Below are positions 55,819-64,000 of a DNA stretch of 64,000 nucleotides, piece by piece. The DNA is taken from contig NZ_JAASAF010000005.1 of NCBI RefSeq assembly GCF_012726195.1, positions 310,001-374,000 of the forward strand. Reading direction: 5' to 3'. Numbering within the stretch: the stretch's first letter is position 1; every line of letters begins with the position of its first letter. The DNA comes from Rhodococcus sp. HNM0563 (GTDB taxonomy: Bacteria; Actinomycetota; Actinomycetes; Mycobacteriales; Mycobacteriaceae). Both the position numbers and the translations under genes were made by a program. The notes under the pieces are model-generated. The model was not told where the DNA came from, did no database searches, and worked only from the letters and a program-made list of their open reading frames with translations.

Positions 55819-55995
55819 ATGTTCTGGAAGATTGTCGGTGTAGTGGTGCTGGTATGGATCGGGCTTGCGGTGATCGGCGCAGTCTTCGACCACCTGTTCG
55901 GGATCCTGGTGCTGGGTGCGATCGCGTTCGGCGGTTACATGCTGTACAAGGCCATCTCCGGAGGGAATCGGCGCGACGACATCACGCGGGTCTGA
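55819..55995 (+). CDS. Small two-span membrane protein, function unknown
   Basis: A 58-residue protein (MFWKIVGVVVLVWIGLAVIG and on) with two hydrophobic segments and a charged tail ending DDITRV. GGGAG lies 8 nt upstream of the ATG. Such short proteins with FWKI...FDHLFGIL are conserved near recA in related actinobacteria as I recall. Function unknown. It lies 21 nt upstream of the PIG-L gene and may share its transcript. Confidence 0.7.
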   Translation: MFWKIVGVVVLVWIGLAVIGAVFDHLFGILVLGAIAFGGYMLYKAISGGNRRDDITRV

Positions 55996-56016
55996 GCGAG
56001 ACCGCATAGTGGACGT

Positions 56017-56739
56017 ATGGAACCTGTGCCGGAGGACTGGACGAGGGGAATCGTCGTCGTTGCTCATCCCGACGACATCGAGTACGGCGCGGCTGCGGCG
56101 GTGGCCCGGTGGACTCGGCAGGGCAAGGACCTCCGGTATGTCCTCGCTACCAGTGGGGAAGCCGGGATAGCGGGCTTGCCGCCCGCAGAGTGCGGTCCGC
56201 TCCGGGAGGAAGAGGAGCGGGCATCAGCGGCGATCGTCGGTGTCGAGTCCGTCGAGTTCCTCGGCCACCCCGACGGGCGTCTCGTTGCGGGACCCGACCT
56301 GCGGCGTGATGTGGCAGGAGCGATCAGGAGGCATCGGCCCGAGATGGTGGTGACCGCGAATTTCGGGCTCACGTGGTTCCCGGGCATGCTGAACAGCGCC
56401 GACCATCGTGCGTTGGGGTTGTGTGTGCTCGATGCCGTCTCCGACGCCGCCAACGAATGGATCTTTCCGGAACTCAGCGTGGAGCAAGGACTCGCGCCGT
56501 GGCCCGGAGTGCGGTGGGTAGCGGTCAATACCCCCGCCGCGTCGCACGCAGTCGATGTCACCGGCACTGTCGACGTGGCGGTGGAGTCACTCGCCGCGCA
56601 TCGCCGGTACCTCGAGGCACTCTCCGACATCGACGTCGTCGAGCAGGCCCGAGCGCAGGTCGACATGGCGACAGGACCGTTGGCAGGGTTTCCGGCGACC
56701 CGCGCTGTCGGTTTCGACCTCTATACCTTCGCCGGATAG
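56017..56739 (+). CDS. PIG-L family (LmbE-like) zinc deacetylase
   Basis: A 240-residue enzyme. The zinc and catalytic motif is VVVAHPDDIEYGAAAAVARW near the N-terminus, and a third ligand His lies in NSADHRALG near residue 128. The family removes acetyl from N-acetylglucosamine-containing compounds (MshB, Mca, PIG-L). It is not clearly MshB or Mca by sequence, so the substrate is left open. ATG at 56017. Confidence 0.85.
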   Translation: MEPVPEDWTRGIVVVAHPDDIEYGAAAAVARWTRQGKDLRYVLATSGEAGIAGLPPAECGPLREEEERASAAIVGVESVEFLGHPDGRLVAGPDLRRDVAGAIRRHRPEMVVTANFGLTWFPGMLNSADHRALGLCVLDAVSDAANEWIFPELSVEQGLAPWPGVRWVAVNTPAASHAVDVTGTVDVAVESLAAHRRYLEALSDIDVVEQARAQVDMATGPLAGFPATRAVGFDLYTFAG

Positions 56740-56805
56740 GCACCGGGCGTAGGGTCGGGCGCCCGCGCGCTCGAGATGATCACGCTCATGTGGCAGTCTG
56801 GGCCG

Positions 56806-57951
56806 ATGCGAGTGGCGTTGGTGGCAGGGCCGGATGCGGGACACGCAATTCCCGCCATTGCGCTGGGTAAACGGTTCGTCGATGCGGGTCACGAAGCGGT
56901 GCTCTTCACCGGCCGGCGTTGGTTCGACATCGATGTGCCCGGCGTGACGGTGGCGCCGCTCGAAGGGCTGACTCCGAGGGCCGACGACGACGACGGCGAT
57001 GCGGGTGCGAAGATCCACGCGCGGGCCGCGCACATCGCAACACTTCTGCTACCCGCTCTCAGCGCGCTTCTGCCTGATCTTGTCGTTTCCGACGTCATCA
57101 CCGCGGGCGGCGGAATGGCCGCCGAGCGGCTCGGGATTCCGTGGGTCGAGCTGTCTCCGCATCCGCTCTACCGGCCGTCGCGCGGCCTGCCTCCGATCGG
57201 CAGTGGTCTCGAGCCCGGGGTGGGGCTCCGCGGACGGGCCCGTGACGCGGTGTTGCGCGGCCTCACGGCGCGATCCTTACGGCAGGGGGAGCGCGAACGT
57301 TCCGCCGCGCGCGTCGGGATCGGTCTACCTGCGCAGGACCCAGGACCGATCGCGAGACTCGTCGCGACCGTGCCTGCCCTTGAGGTACCGCGGCCGGATT
57401 GGCCGTCGAACGCCCACGTCGTGGGCCCGCTGCATTGGGAGCCGACCGCGACCGTTCTCGAACCTCCTCCGGGCGACGGACCTCTGGTGATGGTTGCTCC
57501 GTCGACGGCGACCACCGGAGTCGTCGGGATGCTGGACGCGGTGTGTGAGGGCCTGGATGGGCTCGGGATGCGCGTTGCGGCCACGATGCTCGAACCGCCG
57601 GAGAGTGTGCTCCCGGTATGGGCGGTCGCGGGGAGCGGACGTCAGGACGTTCTTCTGAGCGATGCCGATGTCGTTGTCTGTGGGGGCGGGCATGGAATGC
57701 TTGCCAAAGCCTTGAGCGCGGGGGTGCCCGCGGTGATCGTGCCGGGTGGAGGCGATCAGTGGGAACTCGCGAACCGGGCTGCGCGACAGGGGAGCGCGGT
57801 GGTGGTCCGGCCTCTCGACGCCGCGTCGGTCCGGATTGCGGTCACAGAAGTGCTGGCAGAGCCGCGGTTCGCGGAGGCGGCCAGGCGCGCCGCCGCGACA
57901 GCAAAGGACGTCGAGGACCCGGTCGCGGTGTGTGTGGGCGCAATTCGCTGA
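56806..57951 (+). CDS. Glycosyltransferase, GT1/MGT family
   Basis: A 381-residue GT-B glycosyltransferase. The N-terminal Rossmann half begins MRVALVAGPDAGHAIPAIAL. The C-terminal donor-binding half shows VVVCGGGHGMLAKALSAGVP followed by GGDQWELANRA, the UDP/TDP-sugar motif of macrolide-type transferases. It resembles Rv2739c, found at the same place before recA in M. tuberculosis. The acceptor is unknown. ATG 56806 is preferred over 56776 because the fold starts at once. Confidence 0.85.
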   Translation: MRVALVAGPDAGHAIPAIALGKRFVDAGHEAVLFTGRRWFDIDVPGVTVAPLEGLTPRADDDDGDAGAKIHARAAHIATLLLPALSALLPDLVVSDVITAGGGMAAERLGIPWVELSPHPLYRPSRGLPPIGSGLEPGVGLRGRARDAVLRGLTARSLRQGERERSAARVGIGLPAQDPGPIARLVATVPALEVPRPDWPSNAHVVGPLHWEPTATVLEPPPGDGPLVMVAPSTATTGVVGMLDAVCEGLDGLGMRVAATMLEPPESVLPVWAVAGSGRQDVLLSDADVVVCGGGHGMLAKALSAGVPAVIVPGGGDQWELANRAARQGSAVVVRPLDAASVRIAVTEVLAEPRFAEAARRAAATAKDVEDPVAVCVGAIR

Positions 57952-57998
57952 TCGGATCGTCACTGCGGGCAATTCGGTTCGGCCGTTACGGTGGTGCC

Positions 57999-58193
57999 GT
58001 GCGATTGACAGAGTTCCATGAGATGGTCCGAGACGAATTCGGGCAGGTATACGGCGATGCCCTGTTACGGGACCACATTCTGCTCGAGCTGGATGGACGG
58101 ACCGCGGAGCAAGCGATCGAGGCAGGTCAGGAACCTCGCGAGGTATGGCGGGCGCTGTGTGAGGAGTTCGGCGTGCCCGCCGCACGTCGTTGA
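57999..58193 (+). CDS. DUF3046 protein
   Basis: A 64-residue acidic protein (RLTEFHEMVRDEFGQVYGDA...), the DUF3046 family found just upstream of recA in actinobacteria (Rv2738c). GTG start at 57999; it ends in EEFGVPAARR. The last stretch is followed by the recA promoter. Function unknown; a link to DNA metabolism is suggested only by its neighbour. Confidence 0.85.
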   Translation: MRLTEFHEMVRDEFGQVYGDALLRDHILLELDGRTAEQAIEAGQEPREVWRALCEEFGVPAARR

Positions 58194-58215
58194 TCGAACA
58201 CATTTGCATGCATTC

Positions 58216-58227
58216 GAACAAATGTTC
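58216..58227. promoter_or_regulatory. SOS (LexA) box of recA
   Basis: GAACA-AA-TGTTC, flanked as TTCGAACAAATGTTCCCC, matches the actinobacterial LexA operator (CGAAC-N4-GTTCG type). It lies 158 nt before the recA start, with TATGCT as a possible -10 box just after it (58231-58236). recA should therefore be derepressed on DNA damage. Confidence 0.85.
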
Positions 58228-58384
58228 CCCTATGCTGAGGATGTTCGATGGCGAAAGGCGTCCGTCCACAGGCGGCGATTTTCTCCACAGTTTCGGCGGG
58301 TCCGCGGTCATGGCAGCGAAAGATGTCGGTGCCCGGTTGTAGCGTCGTCGACAATCAGGACGGGACACGATGAAGGGGACCAAG

Positions 58385-60514
58385 ATGGCAGCACAGGCAC
58401 ACGATCGCGAGAAGGCGCTCGAGCTTGCTCTGGCGCAGATCGACAAGAATTTCGGCAAGGGATCCGTGATGCGCCTGGGGGAGGATGCCCGTCCTCCCAT
58501 TGCTGTGATCCCGACCGGGTCGATCGCACTCGACGTGGCGCTCGGTATCGGTGGCCTGCCTCGCGGCCGGGTGGTCGAGATCTACGGGCCGGAATCCTCG
58601 GGTAAGACCACGGTGGCCCTCCACGCTGTGGCCAACGCTCAGGCTGCAGGCGGCATCGCCGCGTTCATCGACGCGGAGCACGCCCTCGACCCGGAGTATG
58701 CGCGCAAGCTCGGTGTCGACACCGACGCCCTGCTCGTGTCGCAGCCCGACACCGGCGAGCAGGCCCTCGAGATCGCCGACATGCTGATCCGCTCCGGCGC
58801 GCTCGACATCCTCGTCATCGACTCGGTCGCAGCCCTCGTGCCCCGCGCCGAGATCGAAGGTGAAATGGGCGACAGCCACGTCGGCCTGCAGGCCCGACTG
58901 ATGAGCCAGGCGCTGCGCAAGATGACGGGTGCGCTCAACAACTCGGGCACCACCGCGATCTTCATCAACCAGCTGCGAGAGAAGATCGGAGTCATGTTCG
59001 GCTGCTTCAACTACTCCACAAGGGTGCAGTTGGCCGACGGCACGACCGAGAAGATCGGCAAGATCGTCAATCAGAAGCTAGACGTCGAGGTCATGTCCTA
59101 CGACGCCGACACCGACAAGATCGTGCCCCGCCGTATCGTCAACTGGTTCGACAACGGCCCGGCCGACCATTTCCTGCAGTTCACCGTCGAGAAGTCCGGT
59201 GGAAACGGTCGTTCCCAGTTCGCTGCGACGCCGAACCACCTCATTCGCACGCCCGGTGGTTGGTCGCACGCAGGCGACATCATCGCGGGCGACCGCGTTC
59301 TCGCGATGGAACCGCACCGTCTGAGCGATCAGCAGTTCGAGGTCGTTCTCGGATCGTTGATGGGCGACGGTAACCTGTCGCCGAACCGTCGAGACCGCAA
59401 CGGTGTTCGCTTTCGGATGGGTCACGGTGCGAAGCAGCACGAGTACCTCGACTGGAAGTCCGGGCTGCTCGGCAACATCGGTCAGTCTGTGCGCACCAAC
59501 GACAAGGGTGCCAAGTTCGTCGACTTCACTCCGTTGCCCGAGCTCGCCGAGCTTCAGCGCGCGGTCTATCTCGGCGACGGCAAGAAGTTCCTGTCAGAGG
59601 AGTACCTCAAGGCACTCACGCCGCTGTCGCTGGCCGTCTGGTACATGGACGACGGCTCCTTCAGCGTGCGCTCGAAGGGGCTGCAGCAACGGACCGCGGG
59701 TGGGAGCGGCCGCATCGAGATCTGCGTCGAGGCGTTCAGTGTAGGCTCCCGAGAACGAGTGCGAGACTACCTGCGCGACACTCACGGTCTCGACGTGAAG
59801 TTGCGCAGTGCGGGCGCCCGCGGAGTTGCGGTTCTCACGTTCACCACTGAAGCGAGCGCGAAGTTCCAGGAGATCGTGGCGCCGTACATGGCCCCGTCGA
59901 TGGAATACAAGCTCCTGCCGCGGTTCCGCGGTCTCGGCACCGTGACGCCGCAGTTCGTCGACACCACGCAGCGTTTGGTTCCTGCTCGGGTGCTCGATGT
60001 CCACGTCAAGCCCGATACTCGTTCGATGCATCGTTTCGATATCGAGGTCGAGGGCAATCACAACTACTTCGTCGACGGCGTGATGGTGCACAATTCTCCT
60101 GAAACCACCACGGGTGGAAAGGCTTTGAAGTTCTATGCCTCCGTCCGGCTCGACGTTCGGCGCATCGAGACGCTCAAGGACGGCGGCGACGCGGTCGGCA
60201 ACCGCACCCGCGTCAAGGTCGTCAAGAACAAGGTGTCGCCGCCGTTCAAGCAGGCCGAGTTCGACATCCTCTACGGGCAGGGCATCAGTAAGGAAGGCTC
60301 GCTGATCGACATGGGTGTCGATCAGGGCTTCATCCGAAAGTCCGGCTCCTGGTACACGTACGAAGGCGATCAGCTCGGTCAGGGCAAGGAGAACGCCCGC
60401 AAGTTCTTGCTCGAGAACACCGACATCCGCGACGAGATCGAGAAGAAGATCAAGGAGAAGTTGGGTATCGGTGCTGTGTTGACCGACCCTGAGGCGGAGG
60501 AAGCCGACTTCTAG
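58385..60514 (+). CDS. recA: RecA recombinase precursor with in-frame intein
   Basis: A 709-residue precursor; removal of the 364-residue intein leaves a 345-residue RecA. Extein features are [14 protein letters not shown], Walker [31 protein letters not shown], and [20 protein letters not shown] before the intein. [20 protein letters not shown] resumes after it. RecA coats single-stranded DNA, promotes strand exchange, and triggers LexA self-cleavage. The ATG at 58385 (AAGGGG 7 nt before) is preferred to 58370 because known homologues begin close to DREKALEL. Confidence 0.95.
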   Translation: MAAQAHDREKALELALAQIDKNFGKGSVMRLGEDARPPIAVIPTGSIALDVALGIGGLPRGRVVEIYGPESSGKTTVALHAVANAQAAGGIAAFIDAEHALDPEYARKLGVDTDALLVSQPDTGEQALEIADMLIRSGALDILVIDSVAALVPRAEIEGEMGDSHVGLQARLMSQALRKMTGALNNSGTTAIFINQLREKIGVMFGCFNYSTRVQLADGTTEKIGKIVNQKLDVEVMSYDADTDKIVPRRIVNWFDNGPADHFLQFTVEKSGGNGRSQFAATPNHLIRTPGGWSHAGDIIAGDRVLAMEPHRLSDQQFEVVLGSLMGDGNLSPNRRDRNGVRFRMGHGAKQHEYLDWKSGLLGNIGQSVRTNDKGAKFVDFTPLPELAELQRAVYLGDGKKFLSEEYLKALTPLSLAVWYMDDGSFSVRSKGLQQRTAGGSGRIEICVEAFSVGSRERVRDYLRDTHGLDVKLRSAGARGVAVLTFTTEASAKFQEIVAPYMAPSMEYKLLPRFRGLGTVTPQFVDTTQRLVPARVLDVHVKPDTRSMHRFDIEVEGNHNYFVDGVMVHNSPETTTGGKALKFYASVRLDVRRIETLKDGGDAVGNRTRVKVVKNKVSPPFKQAEFDILYGQGISKEGSLIDMGVDQGFIRKSGSWYTYEGDQLGQGKENARKFLLENTDIRDEIEKKIKEKLGIGAVLTDPEAEEADF
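59003..60094 (+). other. RecA intein with LAGLIDADG homing endonuclease
   Basis: 364 residues spliced from RecA. It begins at Cys207 of the precursor ([14 protein letters not shown]) and ends in [16 protein letters not shown], followed by Ser as the +1 residue. These are the classical N- and C-terminal splicing blocks, with Cys1, penultimate His and final Asn. In the middle, [11 protein letters not shown] (about residue 115) and [12 protein letters not shown] (about residue 210) are the two endonuclease motifs with both acidic residues. The insertion point, after EKIGVMFG, is the site used by the M. leprae RecA intein, not the M. tuberculosis site. Confidence 0.93.
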
Positions 60515-60532
60515 CCGCCGAGCCGATGAGAA

Positions 60533-60562
60533 GGAGGCACGGATCGAGCGATCCGTGCCTCC
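60533..60562 (+). terminator. recA terminator
   Basis: A perfect 13-bp stem (60533-60545 with 60550-60562) with a 4-nt GAGC loop, starting 18 nt after the recA stop. It is very stable and GC-rich, followed by CTTCC rather than a T-run. Confidence 0.75.
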
Positions 60563-60658
60563 CTTCCGATCCGACGTGGGGCGCCGTCGGGCAGCCGAGA
60601 CAGTCCGGGCGGCCGCGACAATGCGGACAGACCCTGCGGAAGTCGATGCCGAAAAGTA

Positions 60659-61156
60659 GTGTCCTGTCGCGTGACCACACGACATTCAGCAAGGATCGCA
60701 GCTTTGGCCGGACTGAGCGCCGCAACGATTCTCGGTGTCACCGGAACTGCCGCCGCCGATCACACCGACTACATGATCGTCCCAGGCCACACTCACACCC
60801 TCGGTGAAGGCAACGACCCGTTGTGCGCCGGCCAGATCACCACGAGTATCCGATCTCCTCACGATCATCCCGGCGCCGCACTCGTATCGATGACCTTCGC
60901 GCCGTACCTCGGTACGGCAAGCGGAGGGAAGCCGACGTGCGCCGTGACCGCGTTGGTGAACTGGAACAACCTCGATACCGGCGCTTCGGGTTCGGTTCCG
61001 GAGTACATGGTGAACCATTCGAGGGGGCTCGCGCCGAGTCGTCAGGACGGCGGATACGTGGATATCTCCACGGGGCCGGGGCGAGTCCTGTTCTCCGTCG
61101 CCACCACGAGTCTGCACCATGTCGTCCCAGCGCCCCTCGAGGTGTTCGTTCCCTGA
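60659..61156 (+). CDS. Secreted protein of unknown function
   Basis: A 165-residue protein with a signal peptide (ARIAALAGLSAATILGVTG, cleavage likely after GTAAA) and a mature part of about 135 residues starting DHTDYM. Two Cys (in PLCAG and PTCAV) could form a disulfide outside the cell. His-rich N-terminus (HTHTLG). No family recognised. Start GTG 60659 or GTG 60671. It lies between recA and recX but does not look related to recombination. Confidence 0.65.
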   Translation: MSCRVTTRHSARIAALAGLSAATILGVTGTAAADHTDYMIVPGHTHTLGEGNDPLCAGQITTSIRSPHDHPGAALVSMTFAPYLGTASGGKPTCAVTALVNWNNLDTGASGSVPEYMVNHSRGLAPSRQDGGYVDISTGPGRVLFSVATTSLHHVVPAPLEVFVP

Positions 61157-61189
61157 GCGCTTCACTGATCGTCTGGCAGCATCGGTGGG

Positions 61190-61822
61190 ATGACGGTGCG
61201 TCCCATACGGTTGTGTGTCTTCGGTGATTCCTTCGTCGCGGGTGTCGGAGATCCCGCGTTTCGCGGTTGGGTGGGACGAGTCGCCGAGCTTGCGCTCCGC
61301 GAGTTGTCCGTCGACCTCACGGTCTACAATCTCGGTGTCCGGCGCGACACGTCCTCCGATGTGCGGGCACGTTGGCAGGGCGAAGCGCTCGCCCGGTTTC
61401 CCCGCGAGTGCGACAACCGGGTGATCGTGTTGTTCGGTGTGAACGACACGACTCTGCAGGACGGCGCACTTCGCGTCGAGCCCGCGGAGTCCGAATCCAA
61501 TCTCGCCGCGATCCTCGATGATGCTGCGTCCCACGGGTGGCCCACACTCGTGGTCGGGCCACCACCGATTGCAGACGGACAGCAGAACACCCGTACAGCG
61601 GCCCTCGACGAGCGGCTGGCGGCGGTGTGTCAGGGGCGCACTGTGCCCTACCTCCGCACGTTCTCGCATCTCGCGGGCGCGACCTCGTGGATGAGAGAAG
61701 CAGAGCAGGGCGATGGTGCGCATCCGTCCGCGCAGGGCTACACCGACCTCGCCGAACTCGTGCGCGCGGACATCGCAGCGTGGCTCGGGACGCCGGCGGA
61801 ATCGGTCGGTGGCCGCGTCTAG
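61190..61822 (+). CDS. SGNH/GDSL-family hydrolase
   Basis: A 210-residue esterase-like protein. Block I LCVFGDSFVAGVGD has the nucleophile Ser, block II has YNLGVRRDTS, block III VLFGVNDT, and block V DGAHPSAQGY has Asp and His. No signal peptide is visible, so it is cytoplasmic. Substrate unknown. It lies 10 nt before recX, so the two may share a message. Confidence 0.85.
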   Translation: MTVRPIRLCVFGDSFVAGVGDPAFRGWVGRVAELALRELSVDLTVYNLGVRRDTSSDVRARWQGEALARFPRECDNRVIVLFGVNDTTLQDGALRVEPAESESNLAAILDDAASHGWPTLVVGPPPIADGQQNTRTAALDERLAAVCQGRTVPYLRTFSHLAGATSWMREAEQGDGAHPSAQGYTDLAELVRADIAAWLGTPAESVGGRV

Positions 61823-61832
61823 GGTTTTCAGC

Positions 61833-62447
61833 ATGGACGATCCTGAAGATGTCGGACCATCCGAGAGCGACACGGCCACCGCACCGGGAGGTCGCGGGCG
61901 TCGGGCCCGCCCCGAACCGGGTGGTGGCACCGAAGCGCAGGCCAAGGACGTGTGCCTGAGGCTTCTCACCGATCGTGCTCGGAGTCGTGCCGAACTCGCC
62001 ACCAAACTCGAACAGAAGGGCTTCACGGCTGAGATCGCCGAGCGCACTCTCGATCGTCTCACCGAGGTCGGGCTGATCGACGACGCCGACTTCGCCCACC
62101 AGTGGGTGCGCTCGCGGCATCTGTACTCGGGGAAGGGTAAGCGTGCGATAGCACTGGAGTTGCGCCGCAAGGGCATCGACCAGCAGGACGCGGCCGATGC
62201 CCTCGACGCGATCGACAGTGATTCAGAACGCGAACGGGCCGTGGAACTGGTCAGAAAGAAGCTCCGCACCCAGGCGCCGTTGCCTACGGAGGGCGACCGG
62301 CGTGAGATCGCGGCCGAGCGCGACAAGCTGGTTCGACGACTCGTCGGGATGCTTGCCCGTCGCGGCTACGCGCAGGGGATGGCGTTCGAGGTGGTCCGCG
62401 ACGAACTCGGGGCTTTCGAAGCTGACGCGAACGAGCCACTCGACTGA
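61833..62447 (+). CDS. recX: RecA regulator RecX
   Basis: A 204-residue helical protein that inhibits RecA filaments. The RecX three-helix repeats are seen in CLRLLTDRARSRAELATKLE, LIDDADFAHQWVRSRH, GKRAIALELRRKGID and RRLVGMLARRGYAQGMAFEV. The first 35 residues are disordered. Unlike in many actinobacteria it is separated from recA by two genes and a strong terminator, so it may be expressed from another promoter. Confidence 0.92.
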   Translation: MDDPEDVGPSESDTATAPGGRGRRARPEPGGGTEAQAKDVCLRLLTDRARSRAELATKLEQKGFTAEIAERTLDRLTEVGLIDDADFAHQWVRSRHLYSGKGKRAIALELRRKGIDQQDAADALDAIDSDSERERAVELVRKKLRTQAPLPTEGDRREIAAERDKLVRRLVGMLARRGYAQGMAFEVVRDELGAFEADANEPLD

Positions 62448-62464
62448 ACTTTCTGCTCGTCACC

Positions 62465-63370
62465 TCACCGAGGGGGACCGGTGATGTCCATCCCGGGTAC
62501 TGCCGTCACGGGCACCGGGGCATCCGGCTCACCGTCGGTGGTCGAACCCCGGCGCCTGCTCGACCGCAACCGCTTCTCGAGCCACGTTGCGAAGCGGGTC
62601 AGGGCGCTGTTGAGGATGATCATGATTGCAGCCACCACCAGCAGCGACGGCAGGTAGTTCTGGAAGTAGGCACCGAGCTGCTGCCCCGACCGCACCACTT
62701 CGACATAGCCGATGAGGTAGCCGAGTGCGGAGTCCTTGAGCGCGATCACCATCTGCGACACGATCGCAGGCAGCATCACGGTCACCGCCTGCGGCAGGAG
62801 GATCAGCCGCATGGTCTGCCCCTTGCGCAGACCGATGGCCGACGCTGCTTCGGTTTGTCCCTTCGGGAGTGAATTGATGCCTGCGCGCACGATCTCGGCG
62901 ATCACGGACCCGTTGTAGAGCGTCAGACCGGTCACGACTGCGGCGAGCGCAAGGTAGTCGGACTTGAACAGTCGATACTCCGCGAACACCTGGTACGCGA
63001 AGATCATCAGGATGAGGACGGGAATCGCGCGGAACAGCTCGACGATGAACCCGGACACCATCCGAATGGAACGGTGTTCCGACAGTCGGCCGATGCCCAG
63101 TATCGCCCCCAACGCCAAGGCCAGCACGATCGACAGGGCGGCGGCAATCAGCGTGCCCCGGATACCGGGGATCAGGTACGTCGTCCAACTCGACGACTCG
63201 AGGAACGGCTCCCACTTGGCTGCGGTGAGCTGGCCCTGGGAATCCAGTGCGCGGTACACGACGTATGCAATGACCACGAGAACGACCGCCACGACCACGG
63301 ACAGCACCCGGTAGAGCGCGCGGGCCTTCGGGCCGGGAGCGTCGTAGAGAACAGTGCCTTCCGAACTCAT
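62465..63370 (-). CDS. gluD: Glutamate ABC transporter permease GluD
   Basis: A 301-residue amino-acid permease. An N-terminal segment is followed by the transport domain ([38 protein letters not shown]) and the EAA loop ([20 protein letters not shown]) that docks the ATPase. The C-terminal tail is Pro/Arg-rich. Overlaps gluC (ATGA). By analogy with Corynebacterium gluABCD it imports glutamate; glutamine or related substrates remain possible. recX is convergent 17 nt away. Confidence 0.85.
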   Translation of the reverse strand: MSSEGTVLYDAPGPKARALYRVLSVVVAVVLVVIAYVVYRALDSQGQLTAAKWEPFLESSSWTTYLIPGIRGTLIAAALSIVLALALGAILGIGRLSEHRSIRMVSGFIVELFRAIPVLILMIFAYQVFAEYRLFKSDYLALAAVVTGLTLYNGSVIAEIVRAGINSLPKGQTEAASAIGLRKGQTMRLILLPQAVTVMLPAIVSQMVIALKDSALGYLIGYVEVVRSGQQLGAYFQNYLPSLLVVAAIMIILNSALTRFATWLEKRLRSSRRRGSTTDGEPDAPVPVTAVPGMDITGPPR

Positions 63371-64000
63371 CGCGCTACCTCGAATCGCTTGCTGAGCCAG
63401 CCGAACAGCAGGCCGGTGGGGAGGGTCAGGATCACGAAGCCCAGAGCGAAGATTCCACCGATGACGAAGATGGCTGCCTCGTTCTCGATCATCGTCTTCA
63501 TCAGCAGCGACGCTTCGGCCACACCGATCACCGATGCGATGGTCGAGTTCTTGGTGAGGGCGATGAGCACGGAACCGAGCGGTGCGATGACTGCGCGGAA
63601 TGCCTGCGGCAGCACGATGAAACGGAGATTCTGGCCGAACGTCAGACCCAGCGAGCGTCCGGCTTCGGACTGCCCGAGGTGGACGGTGTTGATGCCGGAT
63701 CGCAGCGACTCGCACACGAAGGCGGCGGTGTAGACGGTCAACCCGAGGACCGCGAGACGGAAGTTGTTGTCCACCAGAAATGTCGGCGAGGACTGCGGTG
63801 CGAGATGGATCTGGAGGGTCTGTGACAGGCCGAACAGGCAGAAGATGATGATCAGGGTCAGCGGGGTATTGCGGAAGACCGTCACGTACGCGGTTCCGAC
63901 TGCTCGGGCGACGGGGATCGGTGACACCCGCATGGCGGCGAGGATCGTGCCGAGGATCAGCGAACCGATCGCGGACAACACTGTCAGCTGGATTGTCGTC
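63367..64000 (-). CDS. gluC: Glutamate ABC transporter permease GluC (5' end outside window)
   Basis: At least 211 residues, frame open at the right edge. Amino-acid permease with [38 protein letters not shown] and the EAA loop [21 protein letters not shown]. It pairs with gluD downstream. The ATPase and binding protein are expected further right, beyond the window. Confidence 0.85.
   Translation of the reverse strand, partial: TTIQLTVLSAIGSLILGTILAAMRVSPIPVARAVGTAYVTVFRNTPLTLIIIFCLFGLSQTLQIHLAPQSSPTFLVDNNFRLAVLGLTVYTAAFVCESLRSGINTVHLGQSEAGRSLGLTFGQNLRFIVLPQAFRAVIAPLGSVLIALTKNSTIASVIGVAEASLLMKTMIENEAAIFVIGGIFALGFVILTLPTGLLFGWLSKRFEVAR

Overview
The window reads as chromosome of a high-GC actinobacterium of the order Mycobacteriales, most likely Rhodococcus or a close relative. 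This rests on gene content and order, not on a search. GTG starts and ATGA/GTGA stop-start overlaps are common. The host gene order (pptH-pptT-truB ... mntR ... ribF-rpsO-pnp ... pepR-dapB ... thyX-dapA-rnj-ftsK-pgsA-clgR-pspA-pspM ... recA-recX) follows the Mycobacterium tuberculosis Rv2795c to Rv2736c block as I remember it. A narK-narGHJI operon, an ABC exporter with a two-component system, a manganese uptake operon, a bioYMN biotin transporter and part of a glutamate transporter are set into or beside this backbone.

Layout. 1-3.2 kb: end of a MATE exporter, then the CoA/4'-phosphopantetheine pair pptH-pptT and truB. 3.2-6.8 kb: two-component system divergent from an ABC exporter. 6.8-10.1 kb: mntR-type regulator and Mn/Zn ABC importer. 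10.2-14.2 kb: ribF, rpsO, pnp. 14.4-22.5 kb: nitrate transport and respiratory nitrate reductase. 22.6-25.3 kb: pepR, dapB and a membrane protein. 25.3-39.9 kb: a gene for a small flavodoxin/NADPH-FMN-reductase-like protein, split by a 14.1-kb integrated element. 39.9-49.5 kb: SRPBCC protein, ribbon-helix-helix protein with its operator array, thyX, dapA, RNase J, ftsK, and a TerC-family gene behind a yybP-ykoY manganese riboswitch. 49.5-57.9 kb: YciI, GNAT, pgsA, the clgR-pspA-pspM envelope-stress set, bioYMN, PIG-L deacetylase and glycosyltransferase. 58.0-64.0 kb: recA carrying an intein at the site used in M. leprae RecA, recX, and glutamate permeases gluD and gluC.

The most unusual part is the element at 25.54-39.67 kb. 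A large serine integrase at its right end, with a 5-bp duplicated core AAACA at the two junctions, fits site-specific integration into the flavodoxin-like gene. The truncated host frame runs 17 codons past the core and stops in an ATGA overlap with the first element gene, a PD-(D/E)XK nuclease-like protein. That gene overlaps by ATGA an intact, roughly 75%-identical replacement of the interrupted host gene, followed 4 nt later by a Schlafen/AlbA_2-domain protein. The element thus seems to capture the host promoter and its translation, restore the broken function, and express two candidate defence proteins from one transcript. The replacement copy reads AAGCA, not AAACA, at the crossover core, a silent change that could stop the integrase from attacking it. 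The rest of the element holds a RepA-like helicase, an excisionase-like HTH protein, seven copies of ACCGGAAAC resembling an origin, a second serine recombinase coupled to another PD-(D/E)XK-like protein, a large palindrome, and a coupled block with a possible phage-structural protein. It may be a phage satellite or a replicating integrative element; no terminase large subunit, portal or conjugation gene is visible.
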